Positions 16,633-21,919 of a DNA stretch of 21,919 nt are shown here, piece after piece. Source of the stretch: an uncultured Prevotella sp. (lineage in GTDB: Bacteria; Bacteroidota; Bacteroidia; Bacteroidales; Bacteroidaceae). The notes under the pieces are model-generated. The model made no database searches and was not told the DNA's origin. It worked only from the letters and a program-made list of their open reading frames with translations. Positions within the stretch are counted from its first letter, which is position 1. The number at the start of each line of letters is the position of its first letter. The position numbers and the translations under genes were made by a program. The stretch covers positions 1-21,919 of the forward strand of contig CAAFRM010000052.1 of NCBI GenBank assembly GCA_900765465.1, in the 5' to 3' direction.

Positions 16633-18564
16633 TTATTTGTCAAAATCTATTCCTGTCAATTTCGATAATCTGGATTTAATGGCTCCCCTATTTCTAAGAA
16701 ATATGTTCATTAGTTCGTTAACAGATTTTCCTTCTTTATATAGTGTCACCAGTTTATTGTCGTCAATTTCTGTCCAAGGCTTATAAGCGTTGGGATAGAC
16801 TGCCTTCTGTTGTTCCATATACGATGGATGATTTGTGTTCTGTTGTTCTATATACGATTGATGATCTGTGTTTGAACAGGAATCATTTATACCAAAAATC
16901 TCCATCAAATCCTTTATGACTCTTTCCTGGTTTTCTTGAACTGTGTCAGGAGTCCATGCATTCGGATATGTTTTGTATATTTTTTGAGAACTAGCAAAAG
17001 AACCTATATTCTTCTCGAAATATCTTTTTAGCTTCTCCTGATAATCCAAGTTACCTAAAGAAGAATTCTTTCGACGACCAATCTGGCATAAATTTCCGAT
17101 TCTATGCGTATAATAGTCTCTCTGTTCTTCATTAAAATCCTTTACCCACTGACTGGTTTCTTTAGGATTTTGTGGAAGAATATGCTCAATTGATGTAGTC
17201 CCGAAATCTTTCCATTCGGACTTATCCTTGTATTTGTATTCAAGCAGCATCAGAAGTGCATAAGTATATCGTCTGCCGTATATCTCAGATTGAATGTTAG
17301 CCATGAAAACTTGTTCATTAAATGAATAATAATCATGAGCTTCTAGCACATCAGATGTATTGCATGCTTCTTCTATCAAATTAATGATATTATTCAAGTT
17401 GTCAATACGATACGATGGGGTTTTACCACATACTGCATCTGCAATATTTTTGCATGCCACCTTCTTTGTAAATTCAAGAAGTCCATCGTTTCCAAATTTT
17501 CTTCCATATGCCAAAATTACAGGAATCCAATCTGTTGAAGGCATACACTCATTGAGTGTTCTTATCAACGTACAATACTCTGAATCTTCATTGCCTGCCA
17601 AATTTATCAGTTTGTTATAATCTTCGTATGCTTTAAAAACATAGTTGAAGAATTCTTTTCCCTGTTTAATTTTCCCAGCTTTGAAAACTTGCTTGTCATA
17701 TTCATCGAGCAGATTCATTTTTTGTCGCTTTTTGAGCAACATGGTTCGTACATACGCAAGGAAACGGTCAAAATCATTTCCTAAATCTTCCTGCATATTT
17801 TCCCATTCACGTGCATACTCATTCATTTCACCATCATCCTCAATTTTTTCAAGATTAGATGATTTCAATATGTCTGCATTACTTAATTTTTGACCACGGT
17901 CATTCATGACAGAAAATAGGCGAAATGCATCCTCTAATGAATCTGCTGATATATATATCATAACAACATTGTTGAGAATGAAAGTTAGAAAAGCATCTAA
18001 ATCTATTTCTTCATGAGTTGTAAAATATTCATTGTAACAAACCAATGCATTACACATCCTTTGAATAGAAGTACTTTCTTTCTTATCATTGGCCTTCTTT
18101 ACAATTTCATCCCAATGTTGCGTAATACTGCCGGGTGTCATTAAGTATTCCTCTATGAATTTCTTCACATTACCACGTATTTCATATGAAAGACGTATTC
18201 GCTCCGGAATCTGCTTAATCTTATTTGCCTTTTGGAATATCAAATCAACACAGGTTTCCTTGACATCGCAAGAAGAATCGGCATAGTCACGCAAAAACGC
18301 AAATAAGAGGAACAGGGTAGTGATACGCTGCTGTCCATCAAGCAGATCATTGTTATTATCTTTACTTTGAATGATGTATGATCCTAAAAAGTATTCTTCT
18401 TTGGCATGCTCTATATAATTAGACGCAAAATCGTCCAACATATCATTCACATTATCGCTTTCCCAAACGTAATGTCTCTGATATGAAGGAACAGTGTACC
18501 ATTCCGCGAAAACCTGAGTAATAGTTTGCTTTCCAAATCCTATTTCTTTATTTCCAGATTTCAT
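16633..18564 (-). CDS. DUF262-DUF1524 (GmrSD/BrxU-like) nuclease
   Basis: The N-terminal DUF262 domain (ParB-like NTPase fold) has YTVPSYQRHYVW (about 23-34) and the DGQQR motif at residues 76-80. The C-terminal DUF1524 domain is an HNH/His-Me-finger nuclease with the catalytic core intact: H461 in SIEHILPQNP, then HRIGNLCQIGRRKNSSLGN. Proteins with this pair of domains (GmrSD, BrxU, SspE-like) cut modified DNA as type IV restriction enzymes. BrxU in particular is an accessory of BREX loci, so the position between pglX and pglZ relics supports that assignment. After DUF1524 comes a repeat-containing linker (about 565-587) and a small C-terminal helical domain (WTEIDDNKLVTLYKEGKS...AIKSRLSKL) resembling a Myb/HTH DNA-binding tail. 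At 643 residues it is complete. The start at 18564 follows the DUF1016 stop by 19 bp. Substrate is unknown. Confidence 0.88.
   Translation of the reverse strand: MKSGNKEIGFGKQTITQVFAEWYTVPSYQRHYVWESDNVNDMLDDFASNYIEHAKEEYFLGSYIIQSKDNNNDLLDGQQRITTLFLLFAFLRDYADSSCDVKETCVDLIFQKANKIKQIPERIRLSYEIRGNVKKFIEEYLMTPGSITQHWDEIVKKANDKKESTSIQRMCNALVCYNEYFTTHEEIDLDAFLTFILNNVVMIYISADSLEDAFRLFSVMNDRGQKLSNADILKSSNLEKIEDDGEMNEYAREWENMQEDLGNDFDRFLAYVRTMLLKKRQKMNLLDEYDKQVFKAGKIKQGKEFFNYVFKAYEDYNKLINLAGNEDSEYCTLIRTLNECMPSTDWIPVILAYGRKFGNDGLLEFTKKVACKNIADAVCGKTPSYRIDNLNNIINLIEEACNTSDVLEAHDYYSFNEQVFMANIQSEIYGRRYTYALLMLLEYKYKDKSEWKDFGTTSIEHILPQNPKETSQWVKDFNEEQRDYYTHRIGNLCQIGRRKNSSLGNLDYQEKLKRYFEKNIGSFASSQKIYKTYPNAWTPDTVQENQERVIKDLMEIFGINDSCSNTDHQSYIEQQNTNHPSYMEQQKAVYPNAYKPWTEIDDNKLVTLYKEGKSVNELMNIFLRNRGAIKSRLSKLTGIDFDK
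16806..16871 (-). repeat. 33-bp tandem repeat inside the DUF262 gene
   Basis: Two 33-bp units (16806-16838 and 16839-16871) differ at only about three positions and encode the 11-residue repeats of the SYIEQQ/SYMEQQ linker. Being a multiple of three, copy-number changes keep the frame and only alter linker length between nuclease and C-terminal domain. Confidence 0.85.
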
Positions 18565-18583
18565 AATTCAATTTGATTTTGGA

Positions 18584-19696
18584 TTATTTCTTTCTAATTT
18601 CTTCTTCCAATTCATTGATGCTTGGCAATTTCTCATTGAAATTGTTTGGAAGAATTTGTATTCCCTCATAAGCTGTAATAGCTATTGGCTGATTATACCC
18701 TTCCAGGCAATATTGCGCAAAAAGGTTGTTCTTATTTCGACAAATAAGTAGTCCAATGGTTGGTCTATCCAAATCAGACTTCAATATATGATTTACAAGT
18801 GACATATACCCAGACAGTTGTCCGAGATATGACGACTCAAATTCTGTTATTTTCACCTCAACCACTACGTAGGCATGCAATTTTGTATTGTAAAACAACA
18901 AATCCGTAAATTGTTCTTTGCCAGCTACAGATAGCAAATATTCTCTACCCATATAGGCAAAGCCTGACCCTAAGCTCATCAATAGCTGATTAACATGCTG
19001 CACAAGGGCATTCTTGAGATTTTCCTCATCGAAAGATTCTTTTAGTTTTAAAAAGGAAAAATTCAAAGGGTCATTTATGAGTTCTCTTGCTAAATCTCCA
19101 GTAGGATGAGGCATTGTTTGAGGAAAGTTGTTCACAGCTTTTCCTTGTCGTTCATATAACCCGTTATTTTTCCCTTTATCGCCAATCATATTCAGCAAAG
19201 TAGCCCTGGACCAACAGTTCTCTAATATTTTTGATGCGTAGAATATGGCTTTTTCAGGAGCATCTTCTAAGTAGTCAATAATTACTTTGTGATGACCCCA
19301 TGGAATGGAAAAGATGTTCAATGGCATCGTCTGTGTTTCTGTTGGTACTGAATGCAATGACTTAGAAATTTCCCCAGCTTGGGGAAATTTCTTAAATATT
19401 TGACTATAGAGTTTATAAAATCTTTTACAATAATATAAAGAGCCAGGTGTGAGTCCTGCTACTCCTGGTAAAGCTACACGAAGATCTTTGCTTAGTATTT
19501 GTATGGCAGAACTGCCATATTTGCTCTCGAATTCTCGTTCGCAGATGTCTCGACCTAAGCTCCAATAAAATTCTAACTTGTCGGAGTTGACATGTATTGC
19601 AGCTTTTAACTGTTGCTTTTTGAATCGTTTTTCTATATCGCTAACCCATTGTTTATAGTCTGGGTCTGTTATTGCTGACGTCATTGTCTTTTTCAT
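18584..19696 (-). CDS. DUF1016 (YhcG-like) PDDEXK nuclease family protein
   Basis: The N-terminal DUF1016 helical domain (about 12-190) shows the typical FYWSLGRDICERE, YGSSAIQILSKDLR and ENCWSRATLLNMI blocks. The C-terminal PDDEXK domain has D265 (FTDLLFYN) and E280-x-K282 (YVVVEVK), then the usual GQLSGYMSLVNHILK and DRPTIGLLICRNKN. The active site is therefore complete and the 370 residues match the family. These proteins are often found in restriction, abortive-infection and BREX neighbourhoods as presumed nucleases. The gene follows the pglX relic by 44 bp and precedes the DUF262 gene by 19 bp. The start at 19696 could equally be the second ATG four codons later. A defence role is inferred from context; the biochemical target is unknown. 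Confidence 0.9.
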   Translation of the reverse strand: MKKTMTSAITDPDYKQWVSDIEKRFKKQQLKAAIHVNSDKLEFYWSLGRDICEREFESKYGSSAIQILSKDLRVALPGVAGLTPGSLYYCKRFYKLYSQIFKKFPQAGEISKSLHSVPTETQTMPLNIFSIPWGHHKVIIDYLEDAPEKAIFYASKILENCWSRATLLNMIGDKGKNNGLYERQGKAVNNFPQTMPHPTGDLARELINDPLNFSFLKLKESFDEENLKNALVQHVNQLLMSLGSGFAYMGREYLLSVAGKEQFTDLLFYNTKLHAYVVVEVKITEFESSYLGQLSGYMSLVNHILKSDLDRPTIGLLICRNKNNLFAQYCLEGYNQPIAITAYEGIQILPNNFNEKLPSINELEEEIRKK

Positions 19697-19740
19697 ATTC
19701 TTCTAATTAATTTGCTGTTGCGGATATTACACGTCGCCCA

Positions 19741-20253
19741 CTATTTTATTTTCTGTAAAATATCACCGAACTTGGCATAGTTCACCACCACATCGTCATC
19801 GAGGTCGAAGCTGATGGCTTGCTCGGCTACTACCTGCAAGCGCTCATGATATTCACGGCATTCATCGAGTTGCTTCTGCAGCGCCTGCAGCTGCTTGGTC
19901 TCCTTGGTAGAGAGTTCGGCACGGCGAGCATCGAGCTTGTCGATTTCTGACTCCAGGTGTTCGATGTAAGGGAGGAGATACTTCGAGCGCACACGTTCTG
20001 CGGTGTAGGCATTCATGCGATGCATGTAGGCGATGACCTGGAAGGCGCCCTTCTTGGATGAGAAAAGCCAGTAGATAGGACGGTTCTGATACATCTTCTT
20101 GTGGTCTTTCCTGAAGTCCTTTACGAAGTTTTGCTCCAGTGTCTTGCCGAGGCGGTAGCGTCCGAGCATGCAACCCACAGCATAGCTGATGAGTTGCTTG
20201 ATAATGGCATCATCGTGCCATACGATATGTTGAGTGTTGTTATTGTCTGTCAT
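19741..20253 (-). pseudogene. pglX: pglX relic: C-terminal part of BREX adenine methyltransferase
   Basis: PglX is the roughly 1200-residue adenine-specific DNA methyltransferase of BREX. This 170-residue ORF contains only its C-terminal landmarks: IIKQLISYAVGCMLGRYRL, then RPIYWLFSSKKGAFQ, a coiled-coil segment (YIEHLESEIDKLDARRAEL) and the conserved end LDDDVVVNYAKFGDILQKIK. In intact relatives GRYxL and RPIYW are separated by about 100 residues; here only about 25 lie between, so an internal in-frame deletion is likely. No methyltransferase motif (NPPY, FxGxG) is present. A reasonable AGAAAGGA ribosome-binding site precedes the ATG, so a peptide may still be made. Base composition is clearly more G+C-rich than the two genes downstream. 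Assignment to PglX is from memory of the family, with good landmark agreement. Confidence 0.85.
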
Positions 20254-20267
20254 AATTATATTCCTTT

Positions 20268-20348
20268 CTATAAGTTATTTTTCTCTTTTGCCAACTTTTT
20301 GACCTCGTTAATTTCACTAATCAAGCTGGCGTTTTGACCAACATTCAT
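20268..20348 (-). other. possible 26-residue leftover of another gene end
   Basis: An ATG at 20348 opens a short frame that overlaps the end of the DUF1016 fragment and reads MNVGQNASLISEINEVKKL, ending AKEKNNL. The charged helical ending looks like the C-terminus of a larger protein (for example a specificity subunit), but too little is left to assign it. It may be chance. Confidence 0.2.
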
Positions 20349-20679
20349 TTACTGCCTCTAATTGGAAGTATTTACGTTTGTCATCATCAGAGATAGCAAT
20401 AAGTTGCTTATATTGATACCAATTCAATTGCGTCCGCAGTGTGGACGCAATTGGATAGATAGTATAAAACTGGCGACAACGTTCCAGTTGACGTACACCA
20501 AATCCGCTGCCATACTCAGGCTCAATCTCTTTGGCAAGGTTCTTTATAAGGTAGGTGCCATAGTCTGCACGTTCTTTCCCTTGTTGTTCCTTTTCTACTA
20601 TACGCTGTCCTATAGCCCAGTACATTTGCACTCTGTGACCTTAAACATTTGTAATACTATCGTTGCAGTCTATCTGCAT
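20317..20679 (-). pseudogene. DUF1016 N-terminal domain fragment
   Basis: From a GTG at 20631 (or in-frame ATG two codons later) the frame reads MYWAIGQRIVEKEQQGKERA, then YGTYLIKNLAKEIEPEYGSGF and RQLERCRQFYTIYP, the classical DUF1016 N-terminal domain. It stops after NECWSKRQLD, where intact proteins continue into the PDDEXK domain. Upstream in the same frame an ATG at 20679 starts a 12-residue peptide (MQIDCNDSITNV) that ends in TAA only four codons before the domain. The first 30 or so residues are thus compressed by a deletion or mutated. The gene is broken at both ends and lacks the nuclease part. It is a different sequence from the intact DUF1016 gene at 18584, so it is not a recent duplicate. 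Confidence 0.8.
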
Positions 20680-20702
20680 TTCGGTTATACGTCTTATATA
20701 TG

Positions 20703-20710
20703 CAAAAGTA
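20703..20710 (-). promoter_or_regulatory. possible Bacteroidetes -7 promoter box for the relic island
   Basis: On the - strand TACTTTTG matches the TAnnTTTG consensus, 24 bp before the ATG at 20679. No clear TTTG/TTG -33 element is seen at the right distance, so support is partial. Confidence 0.4.
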
Positions 20711-20796
20711 CAGTTTTTATTCGAAATAACATCATAAAAGTAGGAAAAATAGTATTTGATTTCCGTTAATAAGGGTTAAATGAATAGCTTGGTTAT

Positions 20797-20838
20797 AAAA
20801 AAAGAGGGTGTGTCATCAATTCATGACACACCCTCTTT
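20797..20838 (-). terminator. intrinsic terminator of the HU-smalltalk operon
   Basis: A perfect 16-bp stem, AAAGAGGGTGTGTCAT (20801-20816) with ATGACACACCCTCTTT (20823-20838), encloses a six-base loop. On the - strand it is followed by seven Ts (20803 down to 20797). It lies 26 bp after the smalltalk stop codon. Confidence 0.93.
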
Positions 20839-20864
20839 GAGAGGTTCTAGCTTTACATCCCGAC

Positions 20865-20957
20865 TTACATACAGCTTGTCAAACCTAAAGAGGCTGCGAT
20901 GGCTGTAAGGAGTGAGAGAGCAATCTTAATCACGGTTTTCCAGGTTTCACGTTTCAT
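20865..20957 (-). CDS. smalltalk-family microprotein
   Basis: This 30-residue frame reads MKRETWKTVIKIALSLLTAI, then AASLGLTSCM. It matches the short 'smalltalk' proteins of Bacteroidales: the MKRETWK start, one hydrophobic helix and the (L/V)TSC end. In many genomes they lie directly downstream of an HU-like gene, as here (12 bp after its stop), and near an amidase gene, which is not in this window. The hydrophobic helix and the LTSC end suggest membrane association, possibly as a lipobox-like cysteine at residue 29. Function is not known. Confidence 0.9.
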   Translation of the reverse strand: MKRETWKTVIKIALSLLTAIAASLGLTSCM

Positions 20958-20969
20958 GGGCTATATTTT

Positions 20970-21599
20970 TTAGAAATTTACATTGTCACCACTTTCTCCG
21001 TTGTCACCGGTATCGCTTCCGCCAGTCTGCGAACCGCCAGTCTGCGAACCGCCACCCTGTGTTCCGGTATCGCCTGTGTTGCCGCCGGTGGCTCCGGTAT
21101 CACCCTTGTTCTCGTCAGGGTTCTCCTGGTTGCCGCCCTCGGTGTCCTCCACATCCTTCGAATCGTTGGAAGCGATGTTCTTTACCACTTCGCCGTCGCG
21201 GTTTACGCAGGTGATGCTGATACCCGTCTTGGCAAGCTCCTGCTTGATCTCCATATTAGGGCAAAAGATTACGCGGCGCTGGGTGATGAGCTTGGTGCTC
21301 ACATCCTCTACCGACTTCACCGCATTGGCACGCAGACCGAAACGCATGGTGCCCAGACCCGGAACTGCTACGGAGTGACCCTCTGTAGCCCACGCCTTGA
21401 TTACCTCGCTCAGGGCAGCGTAAGCCACGTTCATCACGGCAGGAGTCAGACCGCAATGCAAGGCAGCCTGCTGGATCACCTTCTCCGGTGTGAGCTTGTT
21501 GTAGATCAGTGGCTGCATCACGTACATGTACTGGTCCTTGCCACCTTCCTTACCCAAGTAAGCAATCTTGCGCTCAATAGCTTTAACATTCATTCCCAT
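20970..21599 (-). CDS. HU-like DNA-binding protein with Gly/Thr-rich tail
   Basis: The first 130 residues or so form a divergent HU/IHF-type fold typical of Bacteroidales. Readable blocks are LTPEKVIQQAALHCGLTPAVM (helical dimer region), AYAALSEVIKAWATEGHSVAVPGLGTMRFGLR (the beta-arm start; VPGLG parallels HU's GFG), and a basic beta region with ITQRRVIFCPN. Residues from about 143 form a disordered acidic Gly/Thr/Asn/Gln tail with QTGGS and GDTG repeats. HU proteins bend and compact DNA. The start is ATG at 21599, although the second ATG (21593) is equally possible. A good promoter lies 77 bp upstream and the smalltalk gene 12 bp downstream. Such genes occur in many copies per genome, often near capsule loci or recombinases. 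Confidence 0.9.
   Translation of the reverse strand: MGMNVKAIERKIAYLGKEGGKDQYMYVMQPLIYNKLTPEKVIQQAALHCGLTPAVMNVAYAALSEVIKAWATEGHSVAVPGLGTMRFGLRANAVKSVEDVSTKLITQRRVIFCPNMEIKQELAKTGISITCVNRDGEVVKNIASNDSKDVEDTEGGNQENPDENKGDTGATGGNTGDTGTQGGGSQTGGSQTGGSDTGDNGESGDNVNF
21019..21048 (-). repeat. 15-bp tandem repeat in the HU-like gene tail
   Basis: Two exact copies of CCGCCAGTCTGCGAA (21019-21033 and 21034-21048), followed by a degenerate third, encode the GSQTG repeats. Copy number may vary between strains without changing frame. Confidence 0.8.
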
Positions 21600-21629
21600 A
21601 ACTCAAAAAACATTTTAATTAAACATTGA

Positions 21630-21675
21630 TTGCAGAGCTTTTGTTTCTGCAAGCCATTGTGTTTCAATGACAATG
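21630..21675 (-). other. two small hairpins in the 5' leader of the HU-like gene
   Basis: TTGCAGA/TCTGCAA (21630-21636 with 21646-21652, nine-base loop) and CATTGT/ACAATG (21655-21660 with 21670-21675, nine-base loop) are perfect inverted repeats placed in tandem in the leader. The second abuts the -7 promoter box, so the transcript probably starts inside it. No riboswitch family is recognised. Confidence 0.4.
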
Positions 21676-21706
21676 CAAAGATACAAAATTTTGGGGCGGA
21701 AATCAA
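21676..21706 (-). promoter_or_regulatory. Bacteroidetes-type promoter of the HU-like gene
   Basis: On the - strand TATCTTTG (21676-21683) matches the -7 consensus TAnnTTTG exactly. A TTG (21704-21706) lies 20 bp upstream, as expected for the -33 element. The predicted leader is about 70 bases. Confidence 0.75.
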
Positions 21707-21786
21707 GAGTTGTTCGCCACTTGCAAGAAAAAACAATTATCATAGTAAGTCTATGCATCTGTGTTATCTGTGAAATCTGTGGGAAA

Positions 21787-21919
21787 CTAGCTTGCTGCTA
21801 AGCCCCTGAGCTGATAGTTCAGCAGATGGGTGGCGCTGGATAGCATCTGGTTCGTGATATGCGCATATCGCTGCGTGGTGTTGATGTTCTGATGCCCCAG
21901 ATACCTCATGATGGTATAG
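21787..21919 (-). CDS. tyrosine recombinase (integrase), 3' end only
   Basis: The - strand frame entering from the window edge reads TIMRYLGHQNINTTQRYAHI, then TNQMLSSATHLLNYQLRGLAAS and stops at 21787. LGHxNIxTTQRYA is the C-terminal catalytic signature of tyrosine recombinases: the histidine of LGH and the tyrosine nucleophile of RYA. Only 44 codons are visible, so it cannot be told whether this is a mobile-element integrase, a phase-variation invertase or a Xer-like enzyme. It is co-oriented with the HU-like gene, whose promoter begins about 80 bp after this stop. Confidence 0.85.
   Translation of the reverse strand, partial: YTIMRYLGHQNINTTQRYAHITNQMLSSATHLLNYQLRGLAAS

Larger units (their letters stand above)
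15022..20679 (-). other. decayed type 1-like BREX defence island
   Basis: This bracket groups the - strand genes between the pepO terminator and the promoter at 20703. In transcription order they are a DUF1016 fragment, pglX C-terminus, intact DUF1016, intact DUF262-DUF1524, pglZ relic and brxL relic. The order pglX, pglZ, brxL and the presence of BrxL rather than a PglW/helicase set match BREX type 1. brxA, brxB, brxC and the methyltransferase part of pglX are absent. The two intact accessory genes are visibly A+T-richer than the pglX relic, suggesting a separate acquisition. Gaps between consecutive genes are short (12-63 bp), so one transcript may cover all. Confidence 0.8.

Noticed and set aside
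15181..16679. Several + strand frames (60-143 residues) across the relic region as candidate genes
   Set aside because: They are antisense to readable BrxL, PglZ and DUF262 sequence and contain no motifs of their own.
21750..21783. ATCTGTG repeated three times before the recombinase stop as an attachment site
   Set aside because: Similar ATCTGTG-type runs seem common between genes in this group, and no matching second copy is visible in the window.

Overview
The window looks like chromosomal DNA of a Bacteroidales bacterium, most likely Prevotella/Segatella. The reasons are a complete Bat (Bacteroides aerotolerance) gene cluster, TAnnTTTG-type promoter elements, a 'smalltalk' microprotein beside an HU-like gene, and protein sequences typical of that group. 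No tRNA, rRNA, CRISPR array or insertion sequence was seen.

Left part (1-14924, all + strand). Genes 1-8687 form the Bat cluster: moxR (5' end outside the window), a DUF58 protein, a BatD-like membrane protein, the von Willebrand A proteins BatA and BatB, the TPR protein BatC, and an 865-residue protein joining BatD to a BatE-like TPR/SH3 module. A MoxR ATPase and VWA/TPR membrane proteins probably act together as one envelope-associated complex. After it come a PAP2 phosphatase, queA (queuosine tRNA modification), an ABC-F ATPase and a secreted M13 metallopeptidase, closed by a strong terminator at about 15000. Two families of short dispersed repeats sit just upstream of four of these start codons.

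Right part (15022-20679, - strand). This is the most interesting segment: the wreck of a type 1-like BREX phage-defence locus. In transcription order it holds a broken DUF1016 gene, the C-terminal end of the methyltransferase PglX with an apparent internal deletion, an intact DUF1016 (PDDEXK) nuclease gene, an intact DUF262-DUF1524 (GmrSD/BrxU-like) gene, a pglZ relic keeping only its first 43 codons and its C-terminal third, and a brxL relic whose ATPase core is gone. The pglX-pglZ-brxL order of type 1 BREX is preserved. BREX itself cannot work here, but the two accessory nuclease genes between the relics look intact and may be what selection keeps.

Far right (20797-21919, - strand). A 16-bp-stem terminator closes a small operon of an HU-like DNA-binding protein with a Gly/Thr-rich repeat tail and a 30-residue smalltalk microprotein, driven by a good Bacteroidetes promoter. 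The window ends inside the 3' end of a tyrosine recombinase gene.

All identifications come from reading motifs by eye; no database search was possible.
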